DNA of 64,000 bases from the NCBI GenBank assembly GCA_051294375.1, contig CM119267.1:23584257-23648256 (forward strand), in the 5' to 3' direction. The stretch is from Paraspadella gotoi. Taxonomy: Eukaryota > Chaetognatha. The notes under the pieces are model-generated. The model saw nothing but the letters and a program-made list of their open reading frames with translations, was not told the DNA's origin and ran no database searches. Positions 1 to 11,752 of this stretch are shown in pieces. Position 1 is the first letter of the stretch; every line of letters starts with the position of its first letter. The position numbers and the translations under genes were made by a program.

Positions 1-219
1 CGGTTAACATTATACTTTAACAAATATTAAATACTTTACTAAAAATAAAAACATAAACATAAAAATCAACAACAACAACAAAAACGCGAGAAATAAAGAA
101 ACCCGCGGGGAAACCTAAGCGTCGAACGGACCGACCGCTGGCGAAAACAAAAACAACAAAAAACAGAAAAAAATAAAAAACTAAGGGAAAACAAAAGAGA
201 GAGAGAGAGAGGAGGAGAG

Positions 220-253
<34 letters not shown>

Positions 254-257
254 CGAG

Positions 258-293
<36 letters not shown>

Positions 294-881
294 TATATGA
301 GAAGAGGCGATTTGGGCCACGTGAAAATGCCGACGGGTGGCAAGAAGGAAAGAAAAAGAAAGTAAGTAAGCACGAAAGAAAGAAAAAAAGGTAAAAAAAA
401 ATAGAAAAGAAATATGTATTTGATCTATTATTATTAGTTAGCGATAAATTGAAAAAAAAAAAAAAAACTTTGGCCACCGCGAGATATCGCTGTCTTTCTC
501 AAGTACTGCACTGTGTGCCCTTGTTATTTCACTTTAAAAAGCAGGAAATCTCGTATTGCCATCCCACTTTAAGTCCCACTTTGCCATCCCACCTTTCCAT
601 CTCACCTTGCCAGCCCACTCTGCTATCCCACTCTGTCATCCCAACTTGCCATCCCAATGTGCCATCCCGCATTGCCTTTCCACTCTGCTATCCAAAATCT
701 GCCACCCAATCTCGCCCATCCACCTTGCCAACTCACTCTGCAATCCCACCTTGCCATCCCACCTTGCCATCCCACCTTGCCTTCTCCCTCGGCCCTCTCG
801 ATCCCTCCTTATCAATTTGGCCTCAACCTAATCAAAATTCCTTCGCTCTTCTTCTCTCTTCCAATAAAAGACCGGCGGGAT

Positions 882-933
<52 letters not shown>

Positions 934-1291
934 CAAAAGAGAGAGAGCAGAGAGAGAGAGAGAGAGAAGGGAGAGAGAGAAAAGAAGCGAAAGCGAGAGA
1001 TGGCAGACAAAGGAGGAGAGAGAGAGACAGTTGTTGCAAAAAAGAAATGAAGAAGAGAGAGAAGAGAGAAACGAATCATGGAAGTGACATCGAAGTTTCT
1101 GTGGAAAGAAGTGACAAAAAAGATGATAGAAAACAGTGTGGTGAAGATGAAGTGATAGGAAATGGATGACATCGAATAAATTAAGCCAAACCGACGAAAG
1201 AGATAAAGGGAAAATGAGAAGGATGAGAGAGAGATGAGAAGAAGGATATAGATAGCCAGAGAGAGAGAGAGAGAGATGAGATAGAAGAGAG

Positions 1292-1346
<55 letters not shown>

Positions 1347-1629
1347 TGAGAGCCGTGTGAGCTTAATTAATTCTTTAAATTTCGGTTCCACGGAGGCAAG
1401 GAAAGCTGGTAATCGTGAATACACTACCCATTCTCTCTATCAAGTAATTATATTAAAAGAGCAGGAAAAAAAAAAGCGAATCGAATGTTGGCCAATTAAC
1501 AAGATTAAGCTTTTTAAAGAAAAGAAAAAGAGATGGAGAAAGAGAAAAGAACAAGGAGAGAAGAGAGAGAGAGAAGAGAGAGAGAGAGACGAAGAGAAAC
1601 AGAGAGAACAGAAGAGAAATGATTTGAGA
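1..1629. repeat. Low-complexity block: GA tracts and a CATCCCACCTTG-type minisatellite
   Basis: AT-rich spacer interrupted by GA tracts at about 195-290, 881-1024, 1257-1350 and 1548-1615. Between about 556 and 790 a degenerate minisatellite of 14-16 bp carries the core CATCCCACCTTGCC, with many substitutions between units. The open frames here only translate these repeats. No splice-flanked or codon-biased coding segment was seen. Confidence 0.85.
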
Positions 1630-1729
1630 NNNNNNNNNNNNNNNNNNNNNNNNNNNNNNNNNNNNNNNNNNNNNNNNNNNNNNNNNNNNNNNNNNNNNNN
1701 NNNNNNNNNNNNNNNNNNNNNNNNNNNNN
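1630..1729. other. Assembly gap, 100 N
   Basis: Run of exactly 100 N between a GA-rich stretch and the left end of the inverted repeat. Confidence 0.99.
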
Positions 1730-2606
1730 TCTCGTTATATTCGTTTTATCTATCACTGTCATTCCACTGTCATTGCTTCATTATTCTTCGCATCGTTATC
1801 GTCGCTATCTTCGTTAACATCGTTATCATCTTAAACNNNNNNNNNNNNNNNNNNNNNNNNNNNNNNNNNNNNNNNNNNNNNNNNNNNNNNNNNNNNNNNN
1901 NNNNNNNNNNNNNNNNNNNNNNNNNNNNNNNNNNNNNNNNNNNNNNNNNNNNNNNNNNNNNNNNNNNNNNNNNNNNNNNNNNNNNNNNNNNNNNNNNNNN
2001 NNNNNNNNNNNNNNNNNNNNNNNNNNNNNNNNNNNNNNNNNNTTTTTTTAAACTTCGCTTTAAAACGTCGCTAATTTCGTTTGTTTCAACTCAGCCAATC
2101 AAAACGTCGCTCGTAAATGAAACCCTCACTTGTTTAGCCAATCGGGACAAGAGAAAATGGATCCGGAGACAAAATGGCGGCTCTAAATATTTCTAATCGA
2201 ACTTAATTCACCGTAGAAAGTTTAAGAATTTAGATTAATATTAAGTGTCCATAGTGTTTCGTAGTTTAATGAGAGCCGATAACGTTTTTTCTCTTTCATT
2301 TACTCCCACAGGAAGAAAAAAATATCTTTTTTAAAATAACTCTTCGCTAATTTAAAAACATTATAAAAATATTTTAGACCGCCATTTTTGTCTGCCGGAT
2401 CCATTTCTCTTGTCCCGATTGGCTAAAACAAGTGAATGGGTTTCATTTACGAAGAGGCGACGTTTGATTGCTGAGTTGAACAAACGAAATTAGCGCACCG
2501 TTTTTAAAGCGAAGTTTAAAAAAAAGAGATATATCGTTACGGTTGAAAAGTCCCCCATCATGAGCTCCTGGGCTTCTCTCTCTTCTCTCTCTCTCTCTCT
2601 CTCTCT

Positions 2607-2644
<38 letters not shown>

Positions 2645-2785
2645 ATTCCATCTCTCCAGGAGTATGAAACCGACGTTAAGATGATAAACGATGTTAACGA
2701 AGATAGCGACCGATAACCGATGCGAAGCAATAAATCAAGCAATGACAGTGGAATGACAGTGATAGATTAAAACGAATATTAACGA
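1730..2785. repeat. Long inverted repeat (imperfect palindrome, ~1.05 kb)
   Basis: The left arm (1730 to about 2196, containing a 206-N gap at 1837-2042) is the reverse complement of the right arm (about 2365-2785). Landmarks are the CACTGTCATTCCACTGTCATTG block at 1756-1777 against its complement near 2736-2760, and the GCCAATCGGGACAAGAGAAA block near 2136-2155 against its complement near 2408-2428. The spacer is about 170 bp. The arms differ mainly by indels. The GA/TC tract at 2573-2642 on the right corresponds to the gap on the left. It could be a foldback element or a missed-adapter long-read palindrome. Confidence 0.85.
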
Positions 2786-2958
2786 GGAGACAGGACGGGT
2801 AACGGCTGACACGATAGACAACGATGACGACGACAAACAACTACGAGGACGACGGACGACGATTGATGCATGCATTAATGGAGAAGTAGGAAACGCGGGG
2901 GAATTCGATGGCACAGGAAGAAAAAAGGAGGTGAGGAGAAAAATCCAATTCTTGGTGA

Positions 2959-3005
<47 letters not shown>

Positions 3006-3640
3006 GAGAGAGAGACGATGAGAGGAGGAAGGACCGAGAGAGAGAGAGAGAGAATGAGAGAGAAGACCTAAGGAAAGAAATAAAATTACATTTAAAGTGA
3101 CCCAAGTACAAAGAACTTAATCCAAAAAAAAATATAAATTACTACATCATTTCAGCACTCATCAACAACGACGACAACAACTCCAACAACAAACAACAGC
3201 AGCAGCAGCAGCAGGAAGAAGCAGCAGAAGCAGCTAACTTCTTCCGCCCAATCGCTTTCTTTTTTTTTTCTTTCTTTTTTACTCTTTAGTCGTTTAACCT
3301 GAGAAAATCCTGACGGACGTTAAATGGTCGAGACATCAAGAGGAGAAATCGTAAGGCTGGCCCTTTGACCCAAAAAAAGCGAAAGGGAAAGAAAGAAAAG
3401 GAGAGAAAGGGAAGGAAAGGAAAGGAAAGGAAAAGGGAAAGGAAAAGGAAAGGGAAAGGAAAGGAAAGAAACGAGAGGAAAGGAAAGAAAGGAAAGAGAA
3501 AGGAAAGGAAAGGAAAGGAAAGGAAAGGGAAAGGAAAAGAAGAGGAAAGGAAAGAGAAAGAAGGAAAGGAAAGGAAAAGAGAAGGAAAGAAAAAGAGACT
3601 TATAAAGGAATTAGGCAGAAAGAACCGATAGGGTTCGCCA
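2786..3640. repeat. GA, CAA/CAG and GGAAA repeat tracts
   Basis: GA tract 2963-3062, a mixed CAA/CAG/GAC trinucleotide tract 3160-3233, and a purine tract of GGAAA-like units 3366-3600. The translated frame across the last tract is only Lys/Arg/Glu/Gly and is not a gene. Confidence 0.85.
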
Positions 3641-5886
3641 TCAGTGCCACCGTTTCCTTCATCATTTCTTCCTCATCCTCCTCCCCCTCCTCCCCGGAGA
3701 TCCAGGCTCGAGTCCAGGGTTTAGGTTTTTCATTCACGCTTTTTCCTCTCTTTCTCTTCTCACCCGTCCCTTCCTCCCGTTCAGTCTCTGTTACCCAATT
3801 TTTTTTTACGCCGATTTAGCCGCTTACTTATATTTTCCTTTCCCACCATTTCCCCCCGTCTTTACTTACCTAGATTTTCAGTCAGACTTACCCGACCTTA
3901 GTTAGAGTGGCGCCCATGACGTTCGCTCGAACCCCTTAACACGAAAAACCCCCTTTTGAGTTCCTTGCTTCGTTACCCACTCTAAAAACAAAAACAAGAA
4001 AATAACCTATGGAATAAGAGAACCCAAAAAACAATTAAACCAATTCCGGCTGACCGCTTGTCGTCTCACCTACTTTTTTCTCGCGTCCTGGCCGAATTTT
4101 TTTTCGCCGCATCTTGGGACTAATTTTTTTTCTGCGCCCTGGATTACTTCTCCGCCCTTGGACTAATTTTGGAATCACCAAAATTTTTTTTCCGTCTTCA
4201 TCGACAATCCTTTTCACCCTCATCGTCTATCTTTGACCTACTGCTATTGTTCACGCTGTTCCCTTATAAACTTTCCCTGTCGTTTCACAAATAAAAAAGA
4301 ACCCTGTGAATTAACGGACATTAGTCATAAAACATTCTAAAGAAAATCTTTTTCTGTCTAAGTAAACAAAAAAAGAGAAGACAAAACAAAATAAACATTT
4401 CAACTTTAAAGATTAAAACTGAAGAACTTAACTAAGACTCCCCGCCCGCCCCTGCACTAAAAGCAATGCTCCGACGGCGATAAGTTTATTCTTCCACTTT
4501 TCGGTTCCCTTTATCTCGGAAGAAATCATTTTAAATTGCTGAGGAATTCTGACACCGACCTTGTTTGAAAAAAAAAGGGAAAAGAAAAGATCAATTTGTC
4601 ACGAAAGAGAACTTGAAGAACAATAAAACAAAGAACTTTTAAAAAAAATCAAACCCTAACAAGTTTAATAACATTGCAAACAAAAAATAAGAGAAAAGAA
4701 GACAAACTTCGCTTGTTTAACTAAAGATTGAACGTTGAGAAGATTCCATCGTACTTTTTGCGTCGAATTCTTCCTCATTCCAAATTCTTTCTTCAATTTC
4801 TCTCTCCCTGAATTTCAAATGACTCAATTCTTTTCGCTCATCTCTCCCGATGGAGAGGATTAATCGCTTGCGCCTTGCTCGAGTTTTCGCTCACTGGCTA
4901 ACGCCCCCGACCGCACCTCCGACGGAGGACACCTCCACCCAGACGCCCCCCCTCTCCTAATCGAACGGGACCCGGATACGTCCCACCGGCCGTGACACAA
5001 AATAACCACTTACGACCGCAGGTCCGGTACGACGGGTCCAGCGAAAAACTGTCTACGTCCTTTCACATAGGTGTTCAGGTGAGGTCGCGATAAACAGTGG
5101 AGGAGAGCACCCCTAACCCTCTTCTCCCCCTGATTTCCCCAAAATTCCCTTGTTCGCCCCGAACCTCGCCCCTATTCCCGCGAATCTGTACAGTAACACT
5201 TGTTACGTGTCTTTTTTTTCAAAAACGAAGCCCCCATGTTCGATAATTTTGTGTGTTGCCCCATGAGCACCCCAAAACTCCGTTCGTTAACGTCTGACAT
5301 TCTAAAACAAAAAAAAAAACAAAAAAAACTTGATCCTCTCCCAAAAACAGAATATTCTGAGAATAAGAGTTAAAACTAATGAAAAGAATTAAAAAAAAAA
5401 AACAAAAAAAGAGTAATTAGAAAAAACGGCGACCAATCCTACTAAACTCGAATTACTAACTTTTGACTAATGTTAGAATAATTTGGAGACTACACTGATT
5501 TAATTAAATTAATGCTCTATTAATTAAATTAATTAATGATACTGATTAGGACTGCTTTGCAATAAACTTTTTTCTTTCTCCAATTCGAGCGAAACCTTTT
5601 TAAGAATCTCTTCTCTCTTTCCCTCCTTCTTTTTCACCCAAATCAATCAATGACCAGCCGATGCCCTATTGACACTAGTAGATGCGTGAACAATTTCTTT
5701 TTAAAACGAGTTATCCAACGTAAAGACTCTATTAGCTTCTTACTTCCGCGATCCTTTTCCCATTAATCACACCCTGACCCTGAAACGGAACCGTCGGTTG
5801 TCTCATCCCCCGGGGCGAATTCACTAAAAACCACCCACCCCTTATCTACCCTAACCACATTTATCAACCCCTGAGGCATCTCTCTC
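3641..5886. other. Gene-less, moderately complex sequence
   Basis: Mixed composition with frequent stops in all frames. At about 4020-4200 a loose ~25-bp motif recurs (CCTGG or CTTGG followed by a C/A-rich stretch and a T run). A GC-richer patch lies at 4850-5180. No reading frame with flanking splice sites convinced me. A 30-codon minus-strand stretch near 5010-5100 followed by GTAAGT is too short to call. Confidence 0.6.
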
Positions 5887-5911
5887 NNNNNNNNNNNNNN
5901 NNNNNNNNNNN
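5887..5911. other. Assembly gap, 25 N
   Basis: One of six gaps of exactly 25 N in the window. A fixed length suggests a placeholder rather than an estimated size. Confidence 0.97.
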
Positions 5912-7044
5912 TTAGCTTGAAATGAAAAAGTTGTCTTTTTGTTTTTGCGTCAGTTGAGATCGAGTCTTGAATGATCGCAAGATACAGTTTCTCGGTTTTT
6001 TCTTTTTTTAAATTTTAATTAAACCAAAATGTTTGCTACTAATCGCTGGGTTCAAATCAAACGTTATGTTCATTAGAAACGCACAAATAAACAAATAAAC
6101 ATGCACATTGCACATATACAAACATGGTATACACACGCGGGTAGACAAACGCGCATACGTACTGCCACACATATAGGCCGACCCGCACACACAAACGCAC
6201 TCGTGTTGATTGTATTTAAAACATTATTACTAAGTTATTCTATCATTTGAATTGATATAATTGAGCTTCAAAAATTATTATACGATTACGCCGGTTAAAT
6301 AAAAAAAGAAAGAACATAAACATGATGGAAAAGAATCCTTGTCAATCGAATCAAATGAACAAAATCTCGAAAATAAAATTAATGAAATTTTCCAAAAAAC
6401 AAAAGACGATTCGACGGCTAAAATAAGATGGCTGAAACGACGACGACGACGACGACGACGACGAAAATTGTTGTCGCGGGATTTAAAAATTGTCCTCGTC
6501 GATTAACCGAAGGCTGAGGAGTGAGAACCGAGGCGGGAGAGACGGACGAAAAGATAAAAACTACCAAATCAAATTAAAGAGTTGATAAAATTAAGTAAAA
6601 GAATAAAACAGAGACAATGAAAGAGCAACAATGAGATAAATAAAGTACGAGATAATATTGAACAATTAAGTAAGAAAATTTAAACAAACAAAATAAATAA
6701 AGACTTCGTTGAATTGTGATAACTGATGTAAATTTTATTAAAAACGATTAGACTGAGACGTTAAGACAGAAATCAGACATGGCTCTTGCGATTACAAATT
6801 TAGTATTTAACTTAAATCTTAAACGAAACTTCAAATTAAAGTTAAAGTTAAAGTTAAAGTTCCATCGGAGTAATAAAGAGGAAATTGGGGCATTTAAGCT
6901 GAAGGCGAATTTCTGGGAAATGATTTAATTTCTCGGAAATTCTCTTTATTCGTTGTCCTACGGTTAAAGGACGAGAAAATGGCTACAGCCGAGGTTGAAG
7001 GGAGAAATTTGAAGGGAATAAACAAAATGCTGCCTGGGACGATG

Positions 7045-7132
<88 letters not shown>

Positions 7133-7677
7133 ATAAAAGATAATGTAATCGTGGAAAGGAAAAACATCGACGCAGAGGGAAAAAGGAAGCGAGTAGCAAA
7201 GTGAAAAGGAAAAGAAAATAAGGAAAAAAAAGGAAAAAGGAAAGAAAAGAAAAAGGAAAAGAAAAAGGAAAAAAATAAATGAAGAATTTCAAATAAAAAG
7301 GGAAAAAATGTTTTTAAACAGATACAAAAAAAATTGTAAAAAATTTGGAAAATATAAGTATAAAAACGAATTGTAAAGACATCGAACTACTTGAAGTGAA
7401 AACAAAAATTTTACGTGAAAATATCAAAGTGGAAAAAAGAGCAAAAGTAAAAAAGAATAAAAAAATGAAGGAAATAAAAAGAAAAGAAAAGGAAAGAAAA
7501 GAAATCCTAGAAATGGAGGCGGAAATTCTGATCTCGAGGAAATAAAAGAAAATGTAAGGAGGCAGTAAAACCTGAGGAAGGAAAAGGAGGAAAGAAAAAA
7601 AGAAAAGTAAAAAGAGAAAAAAGAGAAAAAATGACGATGAAAATATTAGAAGGAGCGATTATGAGAGTATGATTTGC

Positions 7678-7721
<44 letters not shown>

Positions 7722-9160
7722 CATTAGAATCAAGGACGGTTTAATAATGAAGGAAGGGGAGCAGAATTGAAGGCAAAATAGTTGAGGCGTAAACAAGTTA
7801 ATTTTAGCTTCTGTGACGAATTTAAGGAGAACAAAAAAAAATGAGGATGAATACATTGAATACATTTAAGGTAAATTGGATGCGAGGGAGAAAAACTTTT
7901 TTTTGATCATTAATGAATAAAACATGTATTTTTTTATATACAATTTTATCTTTCAGGTTGCATTCACGATCAGTTTTTTTATATAGAGGAATAAAGAAAG
8001 GGGAATAAAGAAGGGGAATAAAGAAAAGGGAATAAAGAAAGGGGAATAAAAAAAGGGGAATAAGAAAAGGGGAATAAAAAAAGGGGAATAAAGAAAGGAG
8101 ATAATAAAAAGGGGAATAAAGAAAGAATAGGGACAGGAATATAAGAAGGGGACATCAACAGAACGGGATTAAAGAATAAGGGGAATAAAGAAAGGGAGAA
8201 AGAGAAAAGGAACAGAAGATAAAAAAAGGAGGCGATAGAAGTAAAATATATATATGTTTATCGGGTAACTGAGGTACCTAAGAAACTATAAACTATAAAA
8301 AAATACTAACTAACATTTTCTTCTGTTTCCCTTATCATATCTTAAGTGAGTACCGCGCCCGCTTCCGGCAAAAGCGTTGAATCGATTCTAAATTAAATAT
8401 AGATCAACTTCAATGCAGATTTAAAAATTAACCACGAAAAGTGAAAAGTGAGACGCGTGAAGAAAATATGAGGATGTGAAAAAGAGAGAGAGAAAAAGAA
8501 AAGTGAAAAGTGAAAAAAAAGAGGCTGTGATGATTCTGGTTGTGAGAACGAATTCGGGACTCAAGGTTTAATCTCGTCTCTCGAGTCTCGTTCGAGGATC
8601 CAAATTCTGATTCGAATTTTTGGAAGGAGGAAAAAAAAAGGAAAAGGAAATATAAGAAAGAAAAAGAAGAAAGAAAAAAGAAAAGGAAAAAGAGAGAGAG
8701 AAAGAGAAAGAAAAAAGAAAGAGAAAGTAAAGAAATATTAGCTGTTGTCTATTTTTTAAAGACTTTATAGAAAAGAAGAATATGAACCTTTGTAAAAAAA
8801 TTTTTAATTGAAACAATTTTCAACTTATGGTAATTAAATAAAACTATTTAACCGAGAACAAAATAATGGCCTACAATTAAGCGTATCGTCACTGATTACT
8901 TTATACATTCGCATCGCTTTACGAATGGAATAACGTTTAAAAAATCACAAACTCTCTCTCCTTTTTTTCCTAATTTATGATTTAAATCGGAATCGTTTTC
9001 CTCGAAACTCCATTTTATTTTCTCCTCTCGTCTTAAATACTCGATCTTCCTCCTCAAAACGACATAAATTCCTTTCGATGAAAAACAAAAGGACAATCGA
9101 CCGAAAAAAGCGACGACATAAATCGGCTCTCTTTTCCAAAAGCGTTCCATTTCTGTTCCT
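5912..9160. repeat. AT-rich spacer with GA tracts and a GGGGAATAAAGAAA minisatellite
   Basis: GAC tract 6437-6463, AAAGTT hexamers 6836-6860, a long pure GA tract 7046-7130, AAAAGG-type purine sequence 7150-7640, and a GA tract 7682-7719. A ~13-15 bp minisatellite (GGGGAATAAAGAAA) spans 7985-8135, with purine-rich sequence at 8630-8730. No coding exon was recognised. Confidence 0.8.
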
Positions 9161-9164
9161 TAAT

Positions 9165-9238
9165 CTATAACTAAAACCAAAACCTAAACTTTAACCCTCA
9201 ACTCTAATTATTAACTCTAACCTATTGCTTAACCCTAA

Positions 9239-9299
<61 letters not shown>

Positions 9300-9580
9300 C
9301 CCCTTATTAACTTATTATTAAAAATCACTTTATAAATATTCTGCGCTGATGAAGGTTTGAACAAGAACTGAAAAATGTATTTTTTTAAAAATAAATCGTT
9401 GTTTTGTCAAAATAAAAGATATCTACTTTATAAACCGATTGTAAAATATAACCAAATTAATAACACTAACCCTAAACCCTAAACCCTAAAGGCTAACCTT
9501 AACTCTAATTTATAACCCTAAATATTAACTTTATCCTTAACCCTAACCTCGAACTTAATCTTTAAACCTAAAAACTCAAC
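9165..9580. repeat. Degenerate telomere-like CCCTAA/CCCTAAA motifs flanking a TC tract
   Basis: Two stretches, 9165-9240 and 9464-9580, are built from variants of AACCCTAA, including three CCCTAAA units in a row near 9470-9489. Other units are spaced by AACTCTAA, AACCTTAA and similar. A TC tract (9239-9300) and unique AT-rich sequence lie between them. The motif is TTAGGG/TTTAGGG-like, not the arthropod TTAGG unit. It is read as an interstitial degenerate repeat. Confidence 0.6.
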
Positions 9581-9770
9581 TTGATTCCGAATTAAAGACA
9601 AAACAGGGCGCTTTGGGAAAATAAGGCACATAAATTCGCCTTTGAGTAAACAAACCGCACTCCCCCCCTGGAAAAATAAGAGAGACAAGATTGCGACCTT
9701 AAAAAGACTCGAGAAATTGTCCATTGGGAGGAAAAGATATCTAAGGCCGATGATTCTTTTTTCTTTTTAA

Positions 9771-9811
9771 GAGTCGTCGTCGACGTCGTCGTCGTCTTCG
9801 TCGTCGGCGTT

Positions 9812-9856
<45 letters not shown>

Positions 9857-9920
9857 CTCCCCGGAATTCTTTCGGTGAACCAAACATCATAAATCTCAGC
9901 CTCGGGGGGCGGAGGAGTGA

Positions 9921-9960
<40 letters not shown>

Positions 9961-10380
9961 GACGAAAGGGAAGAAGGAGAAGAGAGAGAGGAAATATTGG
10001 AAAAGAGAAAAAAGAAAGAGAAGAAAAAGCAAAGGAGACGGAGAAAAAAGAAAAAAAGAAAAAAAGAAAAGAAAAGAAAGAAAAGGAAAGAAAAGAAAAA
10101 AAGAAGACAGAAAAGAAATAAATAAAAGAAATAAAAGAAAAGAAAGAAAAGAAAGAAAAGAAAGAAAAGAAAGAAAAGAAAGAAAAGAAAGAAAAGAAAG
10201 AAAAGGAGACGGAGAAAAAAAAGAAAAAAAGGAAAAAGAAAGAAAAGGAAAAAAAAGAAAAGGGAAAAAAAGGAAAGTAAAGGAAGAAAAGGGTAAAGAA
10301 GGAAAGAAAAGGAAAGGCGAGTCTTTAAAAAAAGTAAAGAAAAGGAAAAAAAGAAGAAAGAAAAGAAAGAAAAGGTAGGG
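9771..10380. repeat. GTC trinucleotide tract, GA tract and AAAGAAAAG purine tract
   Basis: Near-pure GTC/TCG repeat 9771-9858, GA repeat 9919-9958, then about 420 bp of A/G-only sequence dominated by AAAGAAAAGA to 10377. Large frames on both strands here (poly-Phe/Leu or Lys/Glu/Arg) are repeat translations. Confidence 0.9.
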
Positions 10381-10626
10381 TCGCCGAAAAATCTTGAAAT
10401 GTTCCAAGCGACGAGATTTTGAAAAACATGGAGAGGTGAGGTCAAGGTAAGGTCGAGGTTTCGCGGGAAACTTTGGGGAATTTTAAATCTTGAGGCGGAA
10501 AAAACAAAAATCGTGCGAAGTTTGAACATTTTTTTTTTGGTGAAAAAAAAGTCGTTTTATGAAGTTTTGGCGGGAATAAAATATTGACTGAGGCTTGTCC
10601 ACTCTGTGCCGATTAAAGAGTTAAAC

Positions 10627-10767
10627 AACTGTTAAACAACTATTAAAATAGTATGTATATTTAATTGAAATTGTATTATTTTTTCTCTTTTTGTTGCTGT
10701 GTGGATATTGAGAATTATATTATTTTTGCCAACTGTTAAACAACTATTAAAATAGTATGTATATTTA
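10627..10767. repeat. Local direct duplication, ~104 bp period
   Basis: A 37-bp block beginning AACTGTTAAACAAC and ending GTATGTATATTTA occurs at 10627-10663 and again at 10731-10767. The intervening sequence is also partly self-similar (two ATT.TATTATTTTT blocks). Confidence 0.85.
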
Positions 10768-11370
10768 GTTTTAAAAATTGGCAATTAAACATTGAATTGG
10801 ATTGAAGAGAAACTTATTGAATTAAGCCTGCGAAGTTCAATATAGTATTCCCCGATCTAGTATTCCAGGGAGTTGTCCTTTTATACATTTTAAACTTACT
10901 TTTTGATATTATACAATTTCATTTATTTGAAGCCAGGTATTTAGGTATTCTGGAAGTAAATAAACGAGACTGTAAGAGAGTCTTTATTGAAAGCTTGCTA
11001 ATTTATTAATTGAATGGATTAATTGAGCGTACAAATCTAATAATCTCTTAATTTAATCTCCTGATAGTAAAGTTCGCTAATTAAAATACTATATTCATAC
11101 ATACTTGTACTTTTTGATTCCGACTAAAAAGATTCAGCACTTTAGGAATAAGTATGGTTTGGAATACGAGAAAAAAAATCAGTACAAAAAAAAGAAAAAA
11201 AAAAGAAAAAAGAAAAGAAAGAATCTAAAATTTCTTTCGTCAGAAAATCGAAAAAGTCTTTTAATCGATTCACTCATTAAACGGAAGCAGAAGGAAGAAA
11301 GATACGCCCTTTTCTTGCCTTACTTTTTCACGTACTTACCTTCTGGTCCCTTTTCTACTCTTTAATTCTT
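10768..11370. other. AT-rich unique spacer
   Basis: No repeats above background and no splice-flanked coding frame seen. The frame at 11105-11365 is AT-rich with a Lys run and has no supporting feature. Confidence 0.6.
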
Positions 11371-11373
11371 ATC

Positions 11374-11406
11374 TCTCTCTTCTACTTCTCTCGTCTCTCT
11401 TCTCTC

Positions 11407-11455
<49 letters not shown>

Positions 11456-11556
11456 CTCCCTGCAAATAGGGAGGGTAAAGAGAAGAGTCGTGAGTCCTCG
11501 TCGTAGGAGACGGGAGAGACTAGCCAAGTTGAGGAAAAAAGAGAGAGAGAGGAGAG

Positions 11557-11604
<48 letters not shown>

Positions 11605-11615
11605 GAGAGAGAAGA

Positions 11616-11667
<52 letters not shown>

Positions 11668-11752
11668 GAGAGAGAGAGGAGAGAGAGAGAGAAGGGGAGA
11701 GGAGAGGAGAAGGAGAGAGAGAGAGAAGGGAGAGAGAAGAGAGAGAGAGAAA
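11374..11752. repeat. Opposed TC and GA tracts
   Basis: TC-rich 11374-11459 is followed after about 80 bp by GA-rich 11539-11752. The two halves are complementary in sequence type and could fold back. No gene. Confidence 0.9.

Noticed and set aside
828-1424. Long open frames over GA/TC tracts (Ser-Leu or Arg-Glu repeats)
   Set aside because: Pure dinucleotide repeats are open in several frames on both strands. No start context, splice sites or non-repeat domain.
4986-5100. Minus-strand stretch PHLNTYVKGRRQFFAGPVVP followed by GTAAGT, and the idea that 3.6-5.9 kb might be stored reversed
   Set aside because: Too short, with no family match known to me. The CpG over GpC excess that first suggested reversal is the same as in the rest of the window.
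9592-10529. 260-270 codon minus-strand frames rich in Phe, Leu and Arg
   Set aside because: They translate an AAAGAAAAG purine tract and a GTC repeat. Two overlapping frames are equally open.
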